Part shown: in pieces, positions 21,867 through 29,658 of the stretch
Numbering within the stretch: position 1 is the first letter of the stretch
Layout: every line of letters begins with the position of its first letter
From: Comamonas sp. BIGb0124
GTDB taxonomy: Bacteria > Pseudomonadota > Gammaproteobacteria > Burkholderiales > Burkholderiaceae_C
NCBI RefSeq assembly: GCF_003752175.1
Contig: NZ_RJVF01000011.1
Span: forward strand, 124,001-188,000
Length of the DNA: 64,000 nt
Direction: 5' to 3'
Notes under the pieces: model-generated
Database searches by the model: none
Seen by the model: the letters and a program-made list of their open reading frames with translations, nothing else
What the model was told of the DNA's origin: nothing
Translations under genes and position numbers: made by a program

Positions 21867-23192
21867 TCAGGCGGAAGGTGCCGCCGACAGGGGCTGCAGG
21901 CGGGCGCAGGCCGACACGATGCGCTCGCAGGCCAGAGCCAGGCGCTCGTCCGAGAGCGCGTAGGCCAGCCGCAGGTAGGGCGCGAGCCCGAAGGCCGTTC
22001 CGGGCACCACCGCGACGCCGGCCTCTTCGAGCAGGTAGCGGGCGAGGTCCATGTCCGTTTCCAGCCGCTGGCCGGCGGGTGTGATCCGTCCCAGTGCGGC
22101 CGAGCAATCGGCATACAGGTAAAACGCCGCCGGCGGGCAGGCCATGCGCAGCAGCGGCGCGGCCTGCGACAGGATGGACAGGGCCAGGTCGCGGCGGCCG
22201 CGCAGGCGGCTGCGCCAGCCGTCGAGGAAATCCTGCGGCCCGTCGAGCGCGGCCAGGGCTGCGGCCTGGCTGACCGAGCTGGGGTTGCTGGTGCTCTGCG
22301 ACTGCAGCAGCTCCAGCGCCTGGATCAGCCAGCGCGGTCCACCGGCATAACCCAGGCGCCAGCCGGTCATGGCATAGGCCTTGGACACGCCGTTGATGGT
22401 GAGCGTGCGCGCCTGCATGTCGGGGCTGGCCTGCGCGAAGGACACGAACGCGCCCTCGAACACGATCTCTTCGTAGATGTCGTCGGACATCACGAGCAGC
22501 CGCGGATGGGCCCGCACCACGTCGGCCAGCGCACGCAGCTCGTCCGCGGTATAGAGCGCACCCGAAGGGTTGCAGGGTGCGTTCAGGATCAGCCAGCGGG
22601 TACGCGGCGTCAGGGCCTCGGCCAGCCGTTCGGGCGTGAGCTTGAAGCCGTTGTCGGCCTGCGGCGTCACCACCACGGGCTCGCCGCCGGCAATCCGGAT
22701 CATTTCGGAATACGACACCCAGTAGGGTGCGACCACCACGGCTTCGTCGCCGGCATCCAACGTGGCCAGCAAGGCGTTGAAGAGGATCTGCTTGGCACCG
22801 GTCGAGGCAATGACTTCCGCCTCTTTGTAGTGCAGATTGTTGTCGCGCACGAATTTGCGCACGATGGATGCCCTCAATTGGGGCGTTCCGCCCACGTCGG
22901 TATAACGCGTCTGCCCTTCGATGATGCCGCGCATGGCTGCATGCTGGATGTGCACGGGCGTGTCGAAATCGAGCTCGCCTTCGCTGAGGCTGATGATGTC
23001 GCGGCCTTCTGCAGCCAGGCGGCGCGCGGCCTGGGACATGGCGCCGGTGGCCGAGGGCCGTGCGGCCTGCAGGCGCCGCGCCAGGGTCGTATCCACCGCA
23101 GGCGACGAGGCCGTCTCCGCAGAGAGGGGGAAGGCCATGGCGGCCGGGTTTGGGCGTAAGGCTGTAGACATGGGGCGTAGCGGTTGGAACAT
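21867..23192 (-). CDS. PLP-dependent aminotransferase class I/II
   Basis: This fold-type I aminotransferase of up to 441 residues has the PLP lysine in TINGVSKAYAMTGWRLGYA, the pyridine-contacting NAPCNPSGALYT and DDIYEEIVFEG, and the N-terminal substrate region SLSEGELDFDTP. It is related to aspartate/aromatic aminotransferases of the AspC subgroup found across bacteria. It is the first gene of the long leftward operon and probably moves nitrogen between glutamate and a 2-oxo acid. In-frame ATGs occur at 23192, 23171 and 23135; none has a strong ribosome-binding site, and the conserved region begins later. The start is therefore uncertain by ~20 residues. Confidence 0.88.
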   Translation of the reverse strand: MFQPLRPMSTALRPNPAAMAFPLSAETASSPAVDTTLARRLQAARPSATGAMSQAARRLAAEGRDIISLSEGELDFDTPVHIQHAAMRGIIEGQTRYTDVGGTPQLRASIVRKFVRDNNLHYKEAEVIASTGAKQILFNALLATLDAGDEAVVVAPYWVSYSEMIRIAGGEPVVVTPQADNGFKLTPERLAEALTPRTRWLILNAPCNPSGALYTADELRALADVVRAHPRLLVMSDDIYEEIVFEGAFVSFAQASPDMQARTLTINGVSKAYAMTGWRLGYAGGPRWLIQALELLQSQSTSNPSSVSQAAALAALDGPQDFLDGWRSRLRGRRDLALSILSQAAPLLRMACPPAAFYLYADCSAALGRITPAGQRLETDMDLARYLLEEAGVAVVPGTAFGLAPYLRLAYALSDERLALACERIVSACARLQPLSAAPSA

Positions 23193-23259
23193 GGACCAAG
23201 ACCTGCCGGCGAGTCGCCGTTCAAGCCTGTATCTCAGTAAAATTCACGGAGAGTACGAT

Positions 23260-23269
23260 TGGTATACCA
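23260..23269. promoter_or_regulatory. Candidate GntR-family operator (TGGTATACCA)
   Basis: A perfect 10-bp palindrome TGGTATACCA with a GTATAC core lies between the divergent aminotransferase and GntR genes. It fits the general GntR/FadR half-site pattern yGT..ACr. A second half-site TGGTAT occurs at 23304-23309, closer to the regulator start. Binding by the adjacent regulator is inference. Confidence 0.55.
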
Positions 23270-23329
23270 CTTGTACGCACGCAATACTCATGCCAGATTT
23301 CGCTGGTATCAAGGCACAATAGAGATCCT

Positions 23330-24037
23330 ATGACTGTGATCACCGTACCCGTGGACGATGAACTCGAGGCGCCGCGCGCCGACACCGACCCGGCCGAAGC
23401 CGCCGCGGCCGTAGGCCTGGGCAGCCAGGCCTACGAGGCCTTGCTGGACCTGATCTTTTCGCGTGAGCTCAAGCAGGGCGACCAGATCCAGGAGCGTGCG
23501 CTGGCGACCCGGCTGGGCATTTCGCGCACGCCGCTGCGCGAGGCCATGCACCGGCTGGAAGGCGAACGCATCCTGGAGCGCAAGTCGAACAACCGGCTGT
23601 TCGTGCGTCTGGTGACGCTGCAGGAAATCATGGAGACACTCCATGTGCGCCGGCTGCTCGAATCGGAAGCGGCGGCGCGCTCGGCCGGCAAGGTGCCCGG
23701 CGACCGCCTGCAGGCCCTGCGCACGCGCATCGAGACGCTGATGGCGTTGGGCGATCCGGCCCATCCCGAACACCAGCGGCTCGATGCCGAACTGCACGGG
23801 GTGATCTCGGAGTACTGCGACAACCAGTTGCTGGCGGACATGATCGCCGAGCTGCGGCGCAAGACCCGCATGTTCTCGCTCAAGCGGCTCGACAACCGCA
23901 TGGCTCCGGTGTGTTTCGAGCACATGGCCATGATCGCGGCACTCGAACGCGGCGACGCACAGGCCGCGGCTGCGGAGACCGCGCGCCACATCGACAACAT
24001 CCGTCAATCGATCATCGACAAGCTGACCAGCTACTGA
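23330..24037 (+). CDS. GntR family transcriptional regulator (FadR/FCD type)
   Basis: The 235-residue cytoplasmic regulator has an N-terminal winged helix (QERALATRLGISRTPLREAM, recognition helix near residues 60-75). A C-terminal all-helical FCD ligand domain follows, with likely metal-site residues in RLDAELHGVISEYCDN and ALERGDAQAAAAETARHI. FCD regulators usually sense small carboxylic acids. Divergent orientation from the aminotransferase-pxp-ABC operon makes it the probable local regulator. The candidate operator lies in between. The inducing ligand might be 5-oxoproline, glutamate or a 2-oxo acid, but the sequence does not show which. Confidence 0.92.
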   Translation: MTVITVPVDDELEAPRADTDPAEAAAAVGLGSQAYEALLDLIFSRELKQGDQIQERALATRLGISRTPLREAMHRLEGERILERKSNNRLFVRLVTLQEIMETLHVRRLLESEAAARSAGKVPGDRLQALRTRIETLMALGDPAHPEHQRLDAELHGVISEYCDNQLLADMIAELRRKTRMFSLKRLDNRMAPVCFEHMAMIAALERGDAQAAAAETARHIDNIRQSIIDKLTSY

Positions 24038-24174
24038 GCCCGGGTGCAGGCGGCCCACGGCGGGCCTGCCCGGCAGCCGGCACGCCCGCCTACCCGGCCA
24101 CGGGCTGCCGTCGGCTTGCCCGGGGGCTGCCGCGCGGGTGTGATACGGTCATGCCCACCGCCCACCGTCCACTT

Positions 24175-24597
24175 ATGCAAACCTCCGTGACCTTCGGCAC
24201 CGCCGTGCTCGCCTACCTGGCCGCGCTGGCCGCCCTGACCGTGCTCGACGGCCTGTGGCTGGGCTGGGTGGCCAAGAGTTTCTATGCCACCGAGATGGGG
24301 GCGCTGATGAACGAGTCGCCGCGCATCGTGCCGGCGGCCCTGTTCTATCTGCTGTACCCGGCGGCCCTGACGCTGCTGCTGCTGTGGCATGGCACACCCG
24401 CCAGCATCGGCCAGGCCGTCCTGCAGGCAGCGGTGCTGGGCTTCATGGCCTACGGCACTTACGACGCCACCAATCTGGCCGTGCTCAAGGGCTTCAGCGT
24501 GCGCGTGGCCCTGGTCGACGTGGTCTGGGGCACCTTTGCCACGGCCATGGCAGGCTGGGCATTGGCCGCCACGGCAGCAGCGCGCAGCGCGCCCTGA
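24175..24597 (+). CDS. DUF2177 family membrane protein
   Basis: The 140-residue protein has four hydrophobic segments and matches the DUF2177 pattern: LDGLWLGWVAKSFYATEMGAL near the N-terminus, then IVPAALFYLLYPAALTLLLL, GFMAYGTYDATNLAVLKGFS and VVWGTFATAMAG. It is an integral inner-membrane protein of unknown function. An ATG at 24151 would add eight residues (MPTAHRPL); I prefer 24175 because family members start close to the first helix. It lies 137 bp after the GntR gene and 14 bp before the acyltransferase gene, so the two membrane proteins may be co-expressed. Confidence 0.8.
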   Translation: MQTSVTFGTAVLAYLAALAALTVLDGLWLGWVAKSFYATEMGALMNESPRIVPAALFYLLYPAALTLLLLWHGTPASIGQAVLQAAVLGFMAYGTYDATNLAVLKGFSVRVALVDVVWGTFATAMAGWALAATAAARSAP

Positions 24598-24611
24598 GGG
24601 CCTGCCGCCGC

Positions 24612-25646
24612 ATGGCCCGGCCGACCGCCGCCGAGAACGGCACGCCCGCCCCACCGACTCGCGATGCGGCCATCGACGTGCTGCGGGGCTGGGCGATCAT
24701 CGGCGTCGTCGTCATCCATGCCTGCGGACTGATCCTGCCGGCGCAGGCTTATTTCAGCGCGGCGTATTACTTCCGCTGGGCGGTGCCGGTCTTCATCTGC
24801 GCCTATGCCTACTTCGCGGCCCGTCCGCCCGCGCCGGGCCAGACGGCCGCCGTCATCGCCGGACGGTATGCACGGCTGCTGTGGCCGTTTCTGTTCTACA
24901 GCGTGCTGTATGCCGTGGTGCTGGGCGATGCACGGGCACCCGATCCGCTGGCGACCTTGTGGCGCTACCTGCGTGGAGACGGCTGGGCCGGCCAGTATTT
25001 TTTCCTCATCCTGTTCCAGCTCGTCGTGCTGCTGCCCTGGCTGGCCGGCCGGCGCATCCCGCTGGCCGCCGTGGCGCTGTCCCTGGCGGGCCTGGTCGTG
25101 CTGCTCGCGCTGCTGCCTGCTGCCTGGCAGGCCAGCCCGGCCTTGACCGCCGCCAGCGACAGGCTGGTGGTGTACTGGCTGCCCTACGCCTTGCTGGGCA
25201 TCTATCTGCGCCAGAACCGCGAGCGCTGGCTGGCGCTGCTGGCGCGCATGCCGCGGGGGTTGGCACTGGCCGCCTGGCTGGCGTGTCCGCTGTGGCTGTC
25301 GTTCACCTACGATCCCGACTGGCCCACAGGGCCCTATCTGCTGCCGGGCGTGGTGGCGGTCTCGGCCGCCGTGTTCGTGCTGCATCCGCGCGCGCTGGAC
25401 GGCCGGTCGCAGGCCCGCTGGGCCCAGCCCCTGGCCGGCCTGGGCCGCCATTCGCTGGTGGTGTTCTGCCTGAATCCGCTGTGTGTCTGGGCCCTGCAGC
25501 AGACGGTGCTGGCCACGCCCCCTGCCGCCCTGCCCTTCGCGGCGGCGGTGGTCCTGGCCGCGCTGCTGGTCGTGGCCATCTGCGCCTTGTGCTGGGCGGC
25601 CGGCTGGCTGATGCGGCGCGCCGGGTGGGAGGCGGTGGCGGGTTGA
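24612..25646 (+). CDS. Acyltransferase 3 family membrane protein
   Basis: The 344-residue protein has about ten hydrophobic helices. Its N-terminal signature is AAIDVLRGWAIIGVVVIHACG, including the conserved Arg and His of the acyltransferase 3 (OafA/YrhL, OpgC-like) family. Such proteins transfer acyl groups to cell-surface glycans or other extracytoplasmic acceptors. No glycan biosynthesis gene is nearby, so the acceptor is unknown. It starts 14 bp after the DUF2177 gene and converges on the 2,3-dihydroxybenzoate operon. Confidence 0.85.
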   Translation: MARPTAAENGTPAPPTRDAAIDVLRGWAIIGVVVIHACGLILPAQAYFSAAYYFRWAVPVFICAYAYFAARPPAPGQTAAVIAGRYARLLWPFLFYSVLYAVVLGDARAPDPLATLWRYLRGDGWAGQYFFLILFQLVVLLPWLAGRRIPLAAVALSLAGLVVLLALLPAAWQASPALTAASDRLVVYWLPYALLGIYLRQNRERWLALLARMPRGLALAAWLACPLWLSFTYDPDWPTGPYLLPGVVAVSAAVFVLHPRALDGRSQARWAQPLAGLGRHSLVVFCLNPLCVWALQQTVLATPPAALPFAAAVVLAALLVVAICALCWAAGWLMRRAGWEAVAG

Positions 25647-25716
25647 TCCCCCCCCTGGCCCGGGAATGTTCGCGAAACGGGCCGGGACCCGGCCGCGCGC
25701 GGCTGCGGTCCGGCGC

Positions 25717-26532
25717 TTACTGATCGAGCGTGGCGCCGCCGTCCACCCGCAGGTCATGCAGCGTGATGTGGCCGGCTCGGTCGGAGAGCAAGAACAGGAT
25801 GGCTTCGACGATATCGGCCGGATCGGCGATCTTGCGCAAGGGGATGCCGAGACGGAAACTGGCCGCATGGCCCTCGATGACCGCTTCGCGCGAGGAGCCC
25901 TGGCGCCACATGGCACGCTGCATCTCGGTGTCGGTGGAACCGGGCGAGACCACGTTGCAGCGGATGCCGTGCTCGGCCAGCTCGAGGGCCAGGCAGCGGC
26001 TGAGCTGCGTGACCGCCGCCTTGGAGGCGGCATAGGCGCCCATTCCCGCGCGCGGCGTCGTGGCCGCGTTCGAGCTGACGTTGACGATGGCTCCGCGTGC
26101 ACGCGGGATCATGCGCCGCGCGACCGCACGGCAGACGTTGAAGACGCCTGCGGTGTTGACGCCGAAAGTCCGGCTCCATTGGGCGTCCGTCAGATCGACG
26201 ATGCGCCCCATCTGCAGCACGCCGGCCACGCAGGCCAGCCGGTCGATGGCGCCCAGCGTGGCCTCGCCGTCGAAGACGGCGGCGTCGACGGCGCCGGAAT
26301 CCGAGACGTCGACGGTGCGGGTGCAGAGCTGGTCGGCAGAGACCGCATGGGCGTGCAGCGCCTGCAGGCCGGCGGCATCGGCATCGAGCGCGGTGACGCG
26401 CGCACCGTGCGCGAGCAACGCAAGGGCCAGCGCCTGCCCGATGCCGCTGGCCGCGCCGGTGACCAGCACATGCTGGCCGGCAAAGTCGGCCGCCGCCGAG
26501 GGCATGGCGCCGAGGGGATGCAGATCGTTCAT
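25717..26532 (-). CDS. entA: 2,3-dihydro-2,3-dihydroxybenzoate dehydrogenase
   Basis: The 271-residue short-chain dehydrogenase oxidises 2,3-dihydro-2,3-dihydroxybenzoate to the catechol 2,3-dihydroxybenzoate. The cofactor loop is VTGAASGIGQALA. The catalytic Tyr and Lys lie in GAYAASKAAV, preceded by VSSNAATTPRAGM as in EntA. The C-terminal CNVVSPGSTDTEMQRAMW block is the EntA/DhbA substrate region, distinguishing it from generic SDRs. It overlaps the isochorismatase gene by 4 bases (ATGA) and is the last gene of the entC-entB-entA order. Confidence 0.92.
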   Translation of the reverse strand: MNDLHPLGAMPSAAADFAGQHVLVTGAASGIGQALALALLAHGARVTALDADAAGLQALHAHAVSADQLCTRTVDVSDSGAVDAAVFDGEATLGAIDRLACVAGVLQMGRIVDLTDAQWSRTFGVNTAGVFNVCRAVARRMIPRARGAIVNVSSNAATTPRAGMGAYAASKAAVTQLSRCLALELAEHGIRCNVVSPGSTDTEMQRAMWRQGSSREAVIEGHAASFRLGIPLRKIADPADIVEAILFLLSDRAGHITLHDLRVDGGATLDQ

Positions 26533-27188
26533 GCCGGCTGCCCTCCATCCGTCCGGGCCAGCGACTCGGCCACCTGCGCCAGCGTCAGGCTGACGCCGCA
26601 GCGACGCGACACGTAATCGACGGCCATGCGGTGTTCGGCCAGCGAGAAGTCCGCCACGGCATCGAGGACCAGAAAGGGCTGCACGTCCTGCATGAAGGCC
26701 TCGAGCGCCGTCGCCATGCAACCGATGTGGGCGTAGATGCCGCAGACGATGAGCTGGTCGCGGCCACGGGCGCGCAGTTGCTCGCGCAGGTCGCTGCGCT
26801 GGAAAGCGCTGTACCGCCATTTGACGAGCACGGTGTCCTGCGGACGCGGCGCCAGCGGTTCGATCACGGGCTGTTCGGCGTGGTGTTGCGGCTGGGTCAG
26901 GCCCGGCCCCCAGAAGTCGTTGAGCAGCGCCCGGTCACCCGCCGGCTGGTTCACGGGTTGTGCCGTGTAGAAGACCGGCACGCCGGCCGCGTCGCAGACG
27001 TCGCGCAGGCGCCGGGTGTTGGCGATGAGCTGCGGCACGGGAGCTTGCGCCGTATCGAACTTGTTGAGGAAATAGGCCTGCATGTCATGCACCAGCAGGG
27101 CCGCTCGGCGCGGATCGGGCCGCCAGCCGACACGGTTGTCCACGGGCAGGACGGGCAGTTCGTAAGGAGCAAGGGTGGGAATGGACAT
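26529..27188 (-). CDS. Isochorismatase (EntB N-terminal domain only, no carrier domain)
   Basis: The 219-residue protein hydrolyses isochorismate to 2,3-dihydro-2,3-dihydroxybenzoate and pyruvate. Signature elements are YELPVLPVDNRVGW, the catalytic Asp in LLVHDMQAYF, the Lys in VLVKWRYSAF and GIYAHIGCMATALEAFMQDV. In E. coli EntB (285 aa) a C-terminal aryl carrier domain follows. Here the protein ends after the isochorismatase domain, so it cannot tether DHB for NRPS assembly. It is thus a monofunctional enzyme, more like other stand-alone isochorismatases. An 85-bp gap separates it from entC. Confidence 0.92.
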   Translation of the reverse strand: MSIPTLAPYELPVLPVDNRVGWRPDPRRAALLVHDMQAYFLNKFDTAQAPVPQLIANTRRLRDVCDAAGVPVFYTAQPVNQPAGDRALLNDFWGPGLTQPQHHAEQPVIEPLAPRPQDTVLVKWRYSAFQRSDLREQLRARGRDQLIVCGIYAHIGCMATALEAFMQDVQPFLVLDAVADFSLAEHRMAVDYVSRRCGVSLTLAQVAESLARTDGGQPA

Positions 27189-27273
27189 GGGGTCGCGTCA
27201 AGACGATGGAGGGAGTGTCGGCGGGGGCGGCACCGGGCGCGCCGGCGTTCGATGCCGGGGATTCGGGGGCGCT

Positions 27274-28581
27274 TCAGTCGACGGAGGAGCCCAGGCCCAG
27301 TGCGCTGAGCATGGTGCGGAACTTGGTGGCGGTCTCGGCCGTTTCGCTGGCCGGGACCGACCCGGGCACGACGCCCGCACCCGCATACAGCCGCACCGCG
27401 GTATCGTGGATCTCGGCACAGCGCAGAGCCACGGCCCACTCGCCGTCGCCTTGCACATTGCACCAGCCGACGAAGCCGGCGAAGTAGCCGCGCGCAAAGG
27501 GTTCGAGCTCGCCGATGGCCTCGTGGGCCCGTGCCGTGGGATACCCGCAGACGGCCGGCGTGGGGTGCAGGGCCAGGGCCAGGTCGAGCGAGGTGGTCCT
27601 GGCATCGGCCAGTTCGCCGACCAGCGTGGTCGACAGGTGCCAGAGCGCATCGGTGGCGACCACCTCGGGTGCGGGCGGCACGTCCAGCGTGCGGCAGAGG
27701 GGGCGCAGCGCACGAGCGACCTCGTCGATGACGACGGCGTGTTCACGCCGGTCCTTGTCCGATGCCATGAGGGTCTGGGCTATCGTGCGGTCGCGTGCGG
27801 GGTCGGCACTGCGGGCCGCCGATCCGGCCAGCGGATTGACGACGACCCGGTTGCCGATCCGGCGCACCAGCAATTCGGGCGTCGCGCCCACGAAGACGCC
27901 GCCCTGCACCAACGGCACGGCATAGGTGTAGCCACGCGTGTTGCGGTCTGCCAGACGGCTCAGCAAGGCGGGCAGATCGGGCCGCCGGCGCAGTTGCACG
28001 GCCAGGGTGCGGGAGAGCACGACCTTGTCGAGCTCGCCGGATTCGAAGAGCTGCAGCGCGCGCCGCACGGATTGTTCGAAGACCTCGGGCAGCGGTTCCT
28101 GGCGCGGTGCGCCTTCGGTCGGGCCATCGATGCCGTCTCCATTGCGTCGTGCGGCCTGGGCGCGGCCCGGTCCACGGACCGGCTCGGACGAGGCGGGCTC
28201 GTGCCAGACCCGTTGCGGCACCACCAGGCGCGCGGGCTCGCGGATGTCGAAGGGCACGGCACCCATCAGCACGGACCGCCCTCCCAGAGCCGGGGTGCGG
28301 GCGGCTTGTTCGAGCAAAGCGCGGGCGCCGTCCGCCAGGGCACGCGCCGCGGTGTTCCGGTCGGCAGGACGGGGGCCGGCGTTCAGTTCCAGCGCCACGC
28401 CCTGCCCCAGCAGACGGCCGGCGGGCGACAGGAACAGACTGTCTGCCGACGTGTAGCGGTCGAGCGGCGTGCGACCGGCCCGGGTCGTCCCTGGATCGGT
28501 TGCGGCAGCCAGGCCCGGCTCGCTCTTCCCAGGGTCGGCAGGTCGCGGTGTCGGCAAAGCATCGAACATCTTGCGGTCCAA
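27274..28581 (-). CDS. entC: Isochorismate synthase
   Basis: The 435-residue chorismate-utilising enzyme converts chorismate to isochorismate, the first step to 2,3-dihydroxybenzoate. Recognisable features are KVVLSRTLAV (catalytic Lys), FVGATPELLVRR, NPLAGSAARS, DKDRREHAVVIDEVA, LHPTPAVCGYP and RGYFAGFVGWCNVQGDGEW. The N-terminal ~50 residues (Pro/Thr-rich) are not conserved. A start at 28569 (MFDAL) is also possible. A Fur-like box lies immediately upstream, so expression probably rises in iron limitation. It diverges from the TetR gene. Confidence 0.92.
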   Translation of the reverse strand: MDRKMFDALPTPRPADPGKSEPGLAAATDPGTTRAGRTPLDRYTSADSLFLSPAGRLLGQGVALELNAGPRPADRNTAARALADGARALLEQAARTPALGGRSVLMGAVPFDIREPARLVVPQRVWHEPASSEPVRGPGRAQAARRNGDGIDGPTEGAPRQEPLPEVFEQSVRRALQLFESGELDKVVLSRTLAVQLRRRPDLPALLSRLADRNTRGYTYAVPLVQGGVFVGATPELLVRRIGNRVVVNPLAGSAARSADPARDRTIAQTLMASDKDRREHAVVIDEVARALRPLCRTLDVPPAPEVVATDALWHLSTTLVGELADARTTSLDLALALHPTPAVCGYPTARAHEAIGELEPFARGYFAGFVGWCNVQGDGEWAVALRCAEIHDTAVRLYAGAGVVPGSVPASETAETATKFRTMLSALGLGSSVD

Positions 28582-28585
28582 TAAA

Positions 28586-28604
28586 ATAAATGCAAATCAT
28601 TCTA
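28586..28604 (-). promoter_or_regulatory. Fur-like box upstream of entC
   Basis: The 19 bases ATAAATGCAAATCATTCTA match 12 of 19 positions of the classical Fur consensus, with the AATCATT half well conserved. The box lies 5 bp before the entC start codon, in the AT-rich part of the entC-tetR intergenic region. Binding there would block transcription or initiation. Confidence 0.55.
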
Positions 28605-28712
28605 GACACAATTAGACAACAATCAAAACCATAGGCCCTGATCGCGGCAGGCCCATGGCCGCTTCGACGCTGCCGCCATAATGCCCAGCCATCACATTCC
28701 TTTCTAGCTGTC

Positions 28713-29426
28713 ATGACCAACCCGACCGCCGCCCGTATCCAGGATGCCGCCATGGCCCGGTTTGCCGCGCAGGGTTTCGACGGCACGTCGTTGGTCGAGA
28801 TCGCCTCGGACGTGGGCATCAAGGCGCCGTCGATCTATGCACATTTCCGCAGCAAGGACGCGCTGTACCTCAGCCTGATCCCGCTGCTGATCCAGGCCGA
28901 ACTGGCCTACGCACGCGACTCGCTGCTGAAAGGCCGCGGCGCCGTGCGGGGACGCATCCGGCAGTACCTGCGCAGCATCAAGCTGCGTTTCGACGAGTCG
29001 TATCGCGTGAAATTCTGGATGCGCACGCTGGCCGGACCACCGCTGCACATCTACCAGCAGGTGCTGGAGCCTCTACACGGGTTCATGGACGACCTCGAAG
29101 GCATTCTGCGCACGGCCATCGAGCAGTCCGAACTGCTGCCCAACCGGCACGGGCTCAGCGCCCCCGTCCTGGCCCGGACCTGCATGAGCCTCATCGACAG
29201 CCTGCAAAGCGAACTGGTGCACGGCGGCCCGCTCAAGTACGAGCGCCGCATCAAGGCGGTCTGGGCGGTGTTCGATGCGGCCGTGGTGGCGATGCCGAAG
29301 GCACCGCCGGATGTGCGAGCGGCCGGGAACGCCGAGGCCAGCGAGCCCGGCGAACCGCCGGCCCGACGATCGCCGGCCGCAGGCCCCGCCACCGCCTCGC
29401 GGCCCTTGTCGAAGACCGCGGACTGA
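28713..29426 (+). CDS. TetR/AcrR family transcriptional regulator
   Basis: The 237-residue protein has an N-terminal helix-turn-helix (FAAQGFDGTSLVEIASDVGI followed by KAPSIYAHFRSKDALY), typical of TetR proteins. The C-terminal ligand domain is not assigned to a subfamily. The last ~45 residues are Ala/Pro-rich and probably disordered. It lies between the divergent entCBA operon and the co-oriented catecholate receptor gene, so it may regulate either. A 14-bp palindrome begins at the base after its stop codon. Confidence 0.9.
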   Translation: MTNPTAARIQDAAMARFAAQGFDGTSLVEIASDVGIKAPSIYAHFRSKDALYLSLIPLLIQAELAYARDSLLKGRGAVRGRIRQYLRSIKLRFDESYRVKFWMRTLAGPPLHIYQQVLEPLHGFMDDLEGILRTAIEQSELLPNRHGLSAPVLARTCMSLIDSLQSELVHGGPLKYERRIKAVWAVFDAAVVAMPKAPPDVRAAGNAEASEPGEPPARRSPAAGPATASRPLSKTAD

Positions 29427-29440
29427 CTAACGAGCGTTAG
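29427..29440. promoter_or_regulatory. CTAACG-AG-CGTTAG palindrome, candidate TetR operator
   Basis: Perfect 6-bp arms with a 2-bp centre start directly after the tetR stop and precede the receptor gene by ~220 bp. The size and symmetry resemble TetR-family operators. It lacks a T-tract, so a terminator is less likely. No second copy is seen in the entC-tetR gap. Confidence 0.35.
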
Positions 29441-29542
29441 GCCAGCTGTCGCCGAAGGGCAACATTTCTTTGTAAAGTTATGTGTACTTTCGCCGATTGA
29501 CCTTAAGAAATACCTCTCTTTCTCGAATTGAAACCTCAAATC

Positions 29543-29557
29543 GATACGATTCTCATC
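29543..29557 (+). promoter_or_regulatory. Fur-like box upstream of catecholate receptor gene
   Basis: GATACGATTCTCATC contains the ATTCTCAT half-site seen in Fur boxes, with a weaker GATA.. half. It lies about 100 bp before the receptor start in an AT-richer intergenic stretch, where an iron-regulated promoter would be expected. Confidence 0.4.
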
Positions 29558-29658
29558 CGCCATGCTGCTCGTTGAAAAACCACTCCAACAGTGACGAAGC
29601 CGAGGCACACACGGCCTGATGCCGTGGTACTTCATCACTTACCGAGGGATACATTTCG

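Noticed and set aside
24055-24090. GGCGGG...CCCGCC inverted segment after the GntR gene as a terminator
   Set aside because: The loop is long, mismatched and GC-rich, with no T-tract on either strand.
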